The position numbers were made by a program, and so were the translations under genes. The notes under the pieces are model-generated. The model worked only from the letters and a program-made list of their open reading frames with translations, did no database searches and was not told where the DNA came from. From Leucobacter aridicollis (GTDB lineage Bacteria; Actinomycetota; Actinomycetes; Actinomycetales; Microbacteriaceae), in the NCBI RefSeq assembly GCF_024399335.1, contig NZ_CP075339.1, forward strand, positions 372,001 through 436,000: a stretch of 64,000 nt of DNA. Direction: 5' to 3'. Shown here in pieces: positions 43,808-51,199 of this stretch (the stretch's first letter is position 1; each line of letters begins with the position of its first letter).

Positions 43808-43915
43808 CGGGGTGCCTGGGGCCCTGGGGCCTGGGGTGCCTGGGGCCCCGGGTGCCTGGGGCCTGGGTGACTGGGCCCCTGGGGCCTGGGTGACTGGGGT
43901 GCCGGGGGCCTGGTG
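43808..43915. repeat. G-rich degenerate tandem repeat
   Basis: About 108 bp built from variants of GTGCCTGGGGCC and CTGGGTGACTGGG, with many GGGG and GGG runs on the plus strand, immediately after the amidohydrolase stop codon. It could form G-quadruplexes. It is not coding in any sensible frame. Confidence 0.75.
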
Positions 43916-43941
43916 ACGCGGTTCTCTCGTGCTCGAGTGGG

Positions 43942-43982
43942 CAGTCGTTGTCGCATGGGCTGTCGGTTGGCGACAACAACTG
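43942..43982. terminator. Bidirectional terminator between convergent genes
   Basis: Arms 43942-43954 (CAGTCGTTGTCGC) and 43970-43982 pair over 13 bp with one mismatch and a 15-nt loop. It lies between the convergent amidohydrolase and LCP genes and can serve both. Confidence 0.65.
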
Positions 43983-44025
43983 TCAACTCCGGGCAGGCTG
44001 AGTCCGGCCCGGGCTGCCTGCTGCC

Positions 44026-45108
44026 CTAGCCTGGCTGCTCGGAGCCCGGCTGGCGTGTCTCCGCGTAGTGGTCGAGTGTGCCGTCTCGCATCGCGTCGCG
44101 GAGCAACTCAATCTCGGCCCAGTCGGGCAGCACGATTGACTGCCCGTCGCCCGACGTGCCGGTGCCGAGGGTCGGGCTCGTGAAGAACGAGATATCGCCC
44201 TTGCGGATGTTTCGCATGTCGTAGCCAAGTCCTGCGGCCTTCGTCAGCGTGAGATCCTGATCGACGATGAGGTATGGCTTCAGCGCATCGAACGTTGCCG
44301 TGATCTTGCCCGGGTTCGTCAGCGTCTCCTTGCTGAGCATCTGCGAGAGCAGGCCCTTCAGGTAGATCTGCTGGTTACGGGCACGCTGGTAGTCACCATC
44401 GTCGAACGCGTAACGCTCGCGCACGAACCCGAGCGCTTCCTCGCCGCTGAGAGTGATCTTGCCCTGTGCGAAGTCGAAGCTGCCGTGATGCGAGGTGAAC
44501 GCGATCGGGTTGTCGACTGTTACGCCGCCGACGGCGTCGGTGAGGCCTTTGAATGAGTCGAAGTCGACGAGCGCGACGTGGTCGATGCGTGCGTCGATGA
44601 AGTTCTCAACCGTATTCACCGCGAGCGGGATGCCGCCGAAGGCGACAGCGGCGTTGATCTTCGCCTCGCCGTGGCCTTGGATCTCGACCCAGTTATCGCG
44701 CATGATCGACATGACCGTGACGTGGTCGCGGTTCGGTGAGATCTGCGCGACCATGATCGCGTCGCTGCGGAATCCTTTCAGGTCTTCGGCGCTCGCATTC
44801 GGGTCTGTGGTGTCGCGCGAGTCGGATCCGAGTAGCAGCACGTTGATCGGTGCATTCTTGCCTGCGGGAGGCTCGACGGCCGCGGGGCGTTCGAGGGTCG
44901 GGTCGACTGTGTCGACGCGTTCGATCTCGTTGTACGCGTTGCTCAACAGGGCGTAGGCGACACCCGCGCCGATGCCGATGAGGGCGAGGATCGACCCGAT
45001 AACGATGAGGGTGTTGCGCAGACCGTGCCGCTTCTTTGGTGCTTGATTCTTCGACTCCTCGGAGGCTTCAGACAGCATCTTTTCGAACTCGGTTAGGTTG
45101 TCACCCAT
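44026..45108 (-). CDS. LytR-CpsA-Psr (LCP) family wall glycopolymer ligase
   Basis: A 360-residue membrane-anchored protein. A cytoplasmic N-terminus of about 30 residues is followed by one membrane span (NTLIVIGSILALIGIGAGVA). The extracellular LCP domain shows NVLLLGSDSRD, FRSDAIMVAQI, SIMRDNWVEI and RYAFDDGDYQRARNQQ, which hold the Asp and Arg residues that bind the polyprenyl pyrophosphate. It attaches secondary wall polymers to peptidoglycan. ATG 45108 with GAGGGAG is chosen over a longer frame. Its location beside the polymer cluster fits. A decayed copy of its 3' end lies at 37285-37395. Confidence 0.92.
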   Translation of the reverse strand: MGDNLTEFEKMLSEASEESKNQAPKKRHGLRNTLIVIGSILALIGIGAGVAYALLSNAYNEIERVDTVDPTLERPAAVEPPAGKNAPINVLLLGSDSRDTTDPNASAEDLKGFRSDAIMVAQISPNRDHVTVMSIMRDNWVEIQGHGEAKINAAVAFGGIPLAVNTVENFIDARIDHVALVDFDSFKGLTDAVGGVTVDNPIAFTSHHGSFDFAQGKITLSGEEALGFVRERYAFDDGDYQRARNQQIYLKGLLSQMLSKETLTNPGKITATFDALKPYLIVDQDLTLTKAAGLGYDMRNIRKGDISFFTSPTLGTGTSGDGQSIVLPDWAEIELLRDAMRDGTLDHYAETRQPGSEQPG

Positions 45109-45292
45109 GCGGTGCTCCCTCGGGGTAGGTGTGGCGCGACGACGCTCGGCCAACGGCGGGAGCAACGTAGATTCGGCAGCTTTCAGGGTAACCGAGGCGT
45201 CTCGCGTTCGCCAATCATCGAGAGTATTGCCAGGCTCCAAACGGCTAGACTGCGTGTTTGCGCGGTACGCGTACGCACGAGGGAGGCCCACA

Positions 45293-45784
45293 GTGACCGA
45301 TTCACCGGACGGGATTAAGGGATCGCGCAGGCGCCTCTCAGCCCGTCAGCGGGTTGGGATCGTCGGCCTCGGGTTGGTTCTTCTCGTTGCACTCGCGATC
45401 ACGCTCAACCCGACCCCGGTAGATCGCGGGCGCGGCGATGACATCCGCGCCTTCCTTAACGTGCTGCATGGGTGTGGTGTTCCAGAGTCGTTTGGCTACC
45501 TGCAGCTTGAGTTCACGGCGAACGTCATCATGTTCGTGCCGCTCGGTCTCTTCTTTGCTTTGCTCGGGGCTGGACGCAGGTGGTGGGTCGCGGCGATCCT
45601 CTTCCCGTTTGCGCTCTCGTGCGGCATCGAGTTAGCGCAGCTCATGTTTCTGCCCGAGCGCTTTGCGGACGTATCCGACATCATCGCGAACACGATAGGT
45701 GGCTGGATCGGGGTCGCGATCGCCGCCCTCTTGCCAGGCAGGCGCGTTTCAGGCGCTGCTCAGGAGTCGTTCAGCGCTTCGTAG
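45293..45784 (+). CDS. VanZ-family membrane protein
   Basis: A 163-residue protein with four hydrophobic segments. VanZ-like features are NVIMFVPLGLFFALLGAG, the conserved Glu in SCGIELAQLMFLPERFADV and the C-terminal DIIANTIGGWIGVAI. Start GTG 45293 follows GAGGGAGG by a normal distance. It is divergent from the LCP gene. VanZ proteins influence glycopeptide tolerance and wall processes; the mechanism is not settled. Confidence 0.88.
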   Translation: MTDSPDGIKGSRRRLSARQRVGIVGLGLVLLVALAITLNPTPVDRGRGDDIRAFLNVLHGCGVPESFGYLQLEFTANVIMFVPLGLFFALLGAGRRWWVAAILFPFALSCGIELAQLMFLPERFADVSDIIANTIGGWIGVAIAALLPGRRVSGAAQESFSAS

Positions 45785-45818
45785 GCTTCCCGTAACCTGG
45801 CTCTGACGTAATGAAGGC

Positions 45819-45941
45819 ATGAGGAAATTGCTGCACCGCCTGCTTGACCTGCGCAGTGATGCACCCGCCTACCGCACACTCGATTGCCGCCACGGACTGC
45901 ACGCAGGCTGCGCCGTGTGTGATTGCGGGTGCCACACGTAG
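45819..45941 (+). CDS. Possible 40-residue Cys/His-rich small protein
   Basis: A 40-codon frame, ATG 45819 to TAG 45941, encoding MRKLLHRLLDLRSDAPAYRT followed by a second half with five Cys and three His, ending CAVCDCGCHT. The pattern could bind zinc or another metal. The GAAGG upstream is unusually close to the ATG. The remaining gap 45942-46172 holds a TATGAT box (46034-46039) and no other gene. I do not recognise a family and confidence is limited. Confidence 0.4.
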   Translation: MRKLLHRLLDLRSDAPAYRTLDCRHGLHAGCAVCDCGCHT

Positions 45942-46172
45942 GTGCGGAGCGGCCGCACGCGTAACCGCACAGGCTTGCACGCCTATTCTCGGTCGGGCCG
46001 CACGGTCTGGCATGCAATTCCTATGGGTATAGCTATGATTGGCTAAGGACCAAGCGCAGAAGCTCCGTGTCACGTGGAGTGCAATTCCGCCCGTGAACGG
46101 AGTAGGCTACGCCTGTTGGGTTTTTTGCTCGGCATAGGCGCCTCGACTCTACCCGGAGACATACAACAGAGC

Positions 46173-48335
46173 ATGTTGGCAAAATCTCGCACCAGCCCAC
46201 TGGTGAGCGTGATCGTGCCTGTTTTCAACGGCGAGCAGTTCTTGTCGCGCTGTCTGGACTCGATATTCGCGCAGACAATGCCCGATTTCGAGGTGCTCGT
46301 CGTCAACGACGGGTCGACCGACCGCACCGCGAGTATCCTCGCTGACTATGCGGCACGCCACCAACAGCTCGTCGTTCTGGAACAGGCGAACGCGGGCCAG
46401 GGTGCGGCGCGCAACCGGGCCCTCGACCTAGCGCGCGGCGAGTTCGTGCTCTTCGTGGACGCTGACGACTTCATCGAACGCGTCACACTCCAGGTGACGA
46501 CGGAGCGGGCGCTCGAGGACGAGTCTGATCTCGTGCACTTTGATTGGAAGTTCATCCGGCCAAAGCCCGACCACTTGGGCAAGTACGACTACTACAACAT
46601 CGAGCCCTTCTGGCACCAACGGATGCTTGAGGGGGCTGAATGCGAGCAGCTGTTTCGCATGCACAGCTACTTCAGCGTCACCAACCTCTATCGGCGCTCG
46701 TTTCTTGAAAGGCACGACCTGCGCTATGAGGAAGGGCAGATTTACGAAGACAATCCCTTCCTCGCGCAGGTGTTCTCTCTGGTTGAGCGTGTCTCGCTCG
46801 TTCACTCGCCCCTATACATAATCCAGGCAAGCCCAAACTCATCAACGAAATCGGGAACTGATACTCCCAGACATATGAGAGACCACCTTTCTGCAGTTCG
46901 AAAGAGTTTCGCCACAATATCGCCACGAACCCCCGCAACGCTTGGTGACCTCGCCGAATATCACCTCGAGAAGTTTTCCACCTACTACGGACGCCGGGTG
47001 CCTAAGCAGTTGCGAGCAGAATATGCGCGAGAGTTCGTCGAGATTCTCGCCGCGCAAGACCTCCAATTCACGACCTTTGGTAGAAAGACCAGCTGGCTCA
47101 CGAAGGCGTGCCTCAAGCTTCGAGTCTTCGAGGATGACAAACCACAGACTCTCCAGCGTCTGATCGTTTGGAAGGACTTCGCGACGCCCCCTGCGAAGAA
47201 GCTTGTATCCGCAGGTAAAAAGACGAAGCGGCGGCTACGGCATCCGTTGCGGACCATCAACACGGTCGTCTCTGGCAGATCTCCTGAGGTTGCTCCGGGT
47301 ACGATTCTTTTTCTTGGGTTCGACTACCGTTACACAGGGAACTCGCGAGCGCTTTTCGAGGAACTGCTCGCCGACGAGCGCTTCCGAGATCGTGACATCC
47401 GCTTTGCAACGACGGATGCACGTGTGCCATCCAGACACCGAATTCGCCCCGAATCTATTGCCTTTACACGTGCAGCCGAACGCTCTGAGTTCGTCATTGC
47501 TGAGACCTGGGTTCCTGCGTCCGTTCCAAAGAGCGCGGGCTCTACATGGGTTCAGCTGTGGCACGGTACACCGATCAAGCGGATGCTCTTTGACTCGCAT
47601 GAACGGGAAATCACTAAGGCTCGACCGGCGCATAAGGTCAACAAGTACAAGGACATCCAGCGGTGGGACTATTTCGTCGTTGATGGGGAGCTTGCTGCTG
47701 AGCGATTCTCGACGGCATTTTTGCTGCCGCAAGAGCGGTTGCTTTTCTCGGAGTACCCGCGAACTAAGGTGACTCGGCAGGGATCGTTGTCCGGTCGTTC
47801 TGACTCACTCTCGTTCTCGGCTGACCGCGCGAAGCTATCGGTTGCCCGGAAGGAAGGGAAGATTGCTCTCTATTTGCCGACGTGGAGGGACTACAATTAC
47901 GCACGTGGCGAGTCGGGCAGATGTGACTCCTACCAAAACGGTGTGCTTGAGCACTTCCTGCATGCATCGGGAAATGATCTGCTTCTGTTTAAAGAACACC
48001 AGTACCTGCCATCAAAAGAAGTGCGGGCAGGTGCGAGAATACTGACCGTCAACGATGTCGATGCCGAAGACTTGCTCGCCGTGTGTGATTTTGTTGTGTC
48101 TGACTATTCTTCGGTAATATTCGATGCTCATTCTCTCGGTATCCCGGTTGTTGTTCACCGCCCGGATGAAAGGGAATTTGAGGCTTCGCGGGGCTCGTAT
48201 CCGGACCCGTTCCCTATGCCTCTATGGGGCACGACGGATCCAAATGCAGTGAGTTCTGCACCGCTGATTCCGGGACACGCAAGTAGCAGTCAGAACAACC
48301 TCATGGAGTTTCTTGAGTCGGCCAGCAAAGCCTGA
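46173..48335 (+). CDS. Bifunctional GT2 glycosyltransferase/CDP-glycerol glycerophosphotransferase
   Basis: A 720-residue protein. The N-terminal GT2 domain shows LVSVIVPVFNGEQFLSRCLD, VVNDGSTDRT, ANAGQGAARNRALD and FVDADDFIE (the DxD metal motif region). From about residue 390 the TagF-like domain follows with VQLWHGTPIKRM, ALYLPTWRDYN, LLFKEHQYLPS and VSDYSSVIFDAHSL, which hold the catalytic His and the CDP-glycerol-binding residues. It would extend a glycerol-phosphate or similar polymer on a sugar acceptor. ATG 46173 removes a poorly conserved 33-residue extension. GC content is visibly lower than in flanking genes. Confidence 0.87.
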   Translation: MLAKSRTSPLVSVIVPVFNGEQFLSRCLDSIFAQTMPDFEVLVVNDGSTDRTASILADYAARHQQLVVLEQANAGQGAARNRALDLARGEFVLFVDADDFIERVTLQVTTERALEDESDLVHFDWKFIRPKPDHLGKYDYYNIEPFWHQRMLEGAECEQLFRMHSYFSVTNLYRRSFLERHDLRYEEGQIYEDNPFLAQVFSLVERVSLVHSPLYIIQASPNSSTKSGTDTPRHMRDHLSAVRKSFATISPRTPATLGDLAEYHLEKFSTYYGRRVPKQLRAEYAREFVEILAAQDLQFTTFGRKTSWLTKACLKLRVFEDDKPQTLQRLIVWKDFATPPAKKLVSAGKKTKRRLRHPLRTINTVVSGRSPEVAPGTILFLGFDYRYTGNSRALFEELLADERFRDRDIRFATTDARVPSRHRIRPESIAFTRAAERSEFVIAETWVPASVPKSAGSTWVQLWHGTPIKRMLFDSHEREITKARPAHKVNKYKDIQRWDYFVVDGELAAERFSTAFLLPQERLLFSEYPRTKVTRQGSLSGRSDSLSFSADRAKLSVARKEGKIALYLPTWRDYNYARGESGRCDSYQNGVLEHFLHASGNDLLLFKEHQYLPSKEVRAGARILTVNDVDAEDLLAVCDFVVSDYSSVIFDAHSLGIPVVVHRPDEREFEASRGSYPDPFPMPLWGTTDPNAVSSAPLIPGHASSSQNNLMEFLESASKA

Positions 48336-48343
48336 CGCTGGTC

Positions 48344-51079
48344 TTAGCGAGCCCAGAAGTCGGGTTCTGCGGCGCGTTCTCTTGCGTCAGAGGGGCGCTT
48401 GATTGTTAGCTCCTGCATAGCGCCAAACACTCTCTCGCAGTTCCTTCCGTCTTTGACGGGAAATGTCGAGAGCATACGTGTCGTATAAGGGGAAGAAACT
48501 TGGGCGAGTCCAGTCTCGAGGGCCTCTAACAGCGACTCAACGGTAAGACACACAGGTCCGAACCCATCCTCCAGATAGTTGAAGTAGCCAGGCCGTTCTG
48601 TGTGTCCATTGAAGTATTCTTCGTGATCAAACTGAAAGTATGCCATCGGTACATCCAAGTATGCGGCGTTAAACGCCATTGAGGAATAGTCCGTAATTAG
48701 GAATGCTGATCGCGCAAGTAGAGGGCGAAGATCCGTCTCCTCGTAGGAAGCCACGGTAAAGTCCTTTGGTACGTCGAACGACGCTAGGTGGGCCTGCATA
48801 TTAGGATGAGGCATGAAGACGACCTGGAAACCTGACTGTCGTGAAATCGTTTTCAGCTTGTTGGAACGTAGAAGAGCGCCCCATTCTTGTGCGAAAGTGC
48901 TTTCGGCAAACTTAGACGCGCCCTCGCGCTGAGCGGACGTTCCCCCCATTTCGCTGACGAGGTAGTTTCGCCATGTAGGCATGATCAGAATGATCCGCTT
49001 TCCATCATTCAGTTGATTCGCCTTCAATCGTGCAAGCGCGTCATGCCGTGGTAAGCCGGTTAGGCGTACCTCTTTCTTGCTGAATCGGAACGGTGAGTCC
49101 CCCGACACATAGCTGTATTCGGCTTCTGTGGAGGTGATGAAGAGGTCGATGTGCTTCGGGTTGAGCCAGCTTGAGATGTCACCCTTGATCACACCGTGCT
49201 GCAAGAAAGTGAATTTATAGCCTCGACGGATCTTTCCCGGCACGGAGTGCGAAATGAAGCGATCAGCATGGCTGGAGGCTAGGTGGGCAGCGTTAGCGAG
49301 AGCAGCCCAATGCCTGAGGGTTCCGTATGGGATCAGACGGACACCATCGGCTTCAAGCCGCTCCCAATCTGCTGACGTCTTCCTAATGAGAAACCAACTG
49401 TTTACTTCGGGCCTATTGGCAGCAGTCCAGCGGTAGAGGTCTTCTGCGGAGTCGTTTGCGTCGGTGTCACGGTCGATGAATACCCACGCGTGATCATACC
49501 GGCGTCGGTACAAGCCAAGACGTGTCACTAGGTCAAGCCAAATATACTCTCGACGACCGGGGCGTAGCCGACGTTCCACCGCTTTCGCTAGCTTGCGAAG
49601 CACGACCTTCGGAGAGAATCGTGGAGAAGCAACCCGATCTGACGGAGGTTGCAATATAGATTGTGTTGTCCACGGAAGAGGAGGCTTGCGCGGGCGGTGA
49701 GTGACGTCGCGCACCTCTCCAGCAATCCTGATCGAGACTGAGCCATCATCCGGAAGCCAAACGATTCGTTGCCACGCAATTGGTCTACCCGCGTACTCAA
49801 GGCCGACGTTCTTCGAGTATCTGGGCTCAATCCGCAAGCCGTTGCGAGTGAACTCTTCGTCTGGTTGCTGGCCTGAGTACCGGTAAATGTAGGCTTGCAA
49901 GCCGCGTTGTGCGTCATGGGTTGACTTGTAGACGATGACGCCGTGGTTCCCCGTCTTAATAGCCATCAAAGCTTCGCGCATCCAAGGAAGCACCGGCATA
50001 AGGGAAAACTCTTGTATGGTTTCGATGTCAATGTAGTTCAGGAACCAAGGAATAAGGGCCGACAAGGAGTCATACATCTCTTGGGGGAACTTCGTCCGTC
50101 GCAGAGGCCCGCCCTGCGACGCCCGGAGTACCCAAAACTGATCGTACAGGAACAACGTCTGGAGCCACCGAGGCAAATCCCTATCTTGCTCGTCGGTAAT
50201 TTTAACCAAGTGCCGAAAACCCACGTCGATGGTGTCAACGTAGGTTTGGGGCATATGCCTGCTAATTTGGATAGTCGACGATTCGTCTTCCCGCTGCCGG
50301 TAATAGTAGGCCGCTTGAGGGACAAAAAGTACTGTCGGCTTCTCCGTTGAACGTAAGAAGTACTCTGACATGAAGCAACCGTCTTCAAATCGATAGCGAA
50401 GGGCCGTTGGGAACGTGACGCCGAATCGCTCAACAACCTCGCGTCTAACAAATCCAGAGGTAGCGTGTGGTTGAACCCAGTTAGGGTGCTCCGAGAGGTC
50501 GACCAATTTGTTTCCGTGCGCGTACCGCCAGGTGAGTGCGTGATTGTCTCGGACCGGCTCCGCGAGCTTGTGGGGATGCCACATGAGTATTTTGGCTGAC
50601 ATCGCGTCGACGCAGGCGCCGTTGCCGATAGCGTCTGCAAGGCTATCGGATACGGAACTGAAATAGTTCGGGCCCAGCTTATCGTCGGGGTCAGGGAAAG
50701 TGAGCCATGTCCCGGTGGCAATCGCGATGCCAGCATTTCTTGCTGATGCCTGTCCGGAATTTCTCTGGTAAATATACTTACGCGAAGCAGGGTTCTTCTC
50801 GCAAAAGCGTCGCGCAAGCAAGGAAGTATCGGAATCAGAGGATCCATCGTCGACCAGAATGATCTCTAAACGATTTACGCCGTAGTCTTGCTTTTCCAGC
50901 GAATCAAAGAATTCTGGCAGATAGCGCCCGACATTGTATAGAGGGCATACCAAAGAGAACTCATGCAGGTGAGGCCGGCCGTCGTTAGGGGTCAATCCAA
51001 GGTCGCTAGTTACTCGTCCGACCACTTGTAAAGCGACTCCTTTATACGGGGCTGCAGGCTCCGTCGCACTGCCGACCAC
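48344..51079 (-). CDS. Bifunctional GT2 glycosyltransferase/CDP-glycerol glycerophosphotransferase
   Basis: About 911 residues from GTG 51079. The GT2 domain has FSLVCPLYNVGRYLPEFFDS, ILVDDGSSDSD, RNSGQASARNAG and FPDPDDKL. The C-terminal TagF-like domain has FLQHGVIKGD, ILIMPTWRNYL, VVFMPHPNMQ and LITDYSSMAFNAAY. The frame stays open to 51319, but that start would overlap the divergent gene. GGAAGGAG lies 10 nt before GTG 51079, which leaves a sensible 120-bp divergent promoter region, so I prefer it. It ends 8 bp from the convergent gene at 46173-48335. Low GC. Confidence 0.83.
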   Translation of the reverse strand: MVGSATEPAAPYKGVALQVVGRVTSDLGLTPNDGRPHLHEFSLVCPLYNVGRYLPEFFDSLEKQDYGVNRLEIILVDDGSSDSDTSLLARRFCEKNPASRKYIYQRNSGQASARNAGIAIATGTWLTFPDPDDKLGPNYFSSVSDSLADAIGNGACVDAMSAKILMWHPHKLAEPVRDNHALTWRYAHGNKLVDLSEHPNWVQPHATSGFVRREVVERFGVTFPTALRYRFEDGCFMSEYFLRSTEKPTVLFVPQAAYYYRQREDESSTIQISRHMPQTYVDTIDVGFRHLVKITDEQDRDLPRWLQTLFLYDQFWVLRASQGGPLRRTKFPQEMYDSLSALIPWFLNYIDIETIQEFSLMPVLPWMREALMAIKTGNHGVIVYKSTHDAQRGLQAYIYRYSGQQPDEEFTRNGLRIEPRYSKNVGLEYAGRPIAWQRIVWLPDDGSVSIRIAGEVRDVTHRPRKPPLPWTTQSILQPPSDRVASPRFSPKVVLRKLAKAVERRLRPGRREYIWLDLVTRLGLYRRRYDHAWVFIDRDTDANDSAEDLYRWTAANRPEVNSWFLIRKTSADWERLEADGVRLIPYGTLRHWAALANAAHLASSHADRFISHSVPGKIRRGYKFTFLQHGVIKGDISSWLNPKHIDLFITSTEAEYSYVSGDSPFRFSKKEVRLTGLPRHDALARLKANQLNDGKRIILIMPTWRNYLVSEMGGTSAQREGASKFAESTFAQEWGALLRSNKLKTISRQSGFQVVFMPHPNMQAHLASFDVPKDFTVASYEETDLRPLLARSAFLITDYSSMAFNAAYLDVPMAYFQFDHEEYFNGHTERPGYFNYLEDGFGPVCLTVESLLEALETGLAQVSSPYTTRMLSTFPVKDGRNCERVFGAMQELTIKRPSDARERAAEPDFWAR

Positions 51080-51199
51080 TTCCAGTGAACTCCTTCCAAG
51101 TAGTATAGATGTGTAAGTGATCTGGGAACCTAGCGGGTAGCAGCCGTATGTGAAATGCGTCTGGATACCCGAGATCAAACTCAATAGGGAGTTCTGCTC

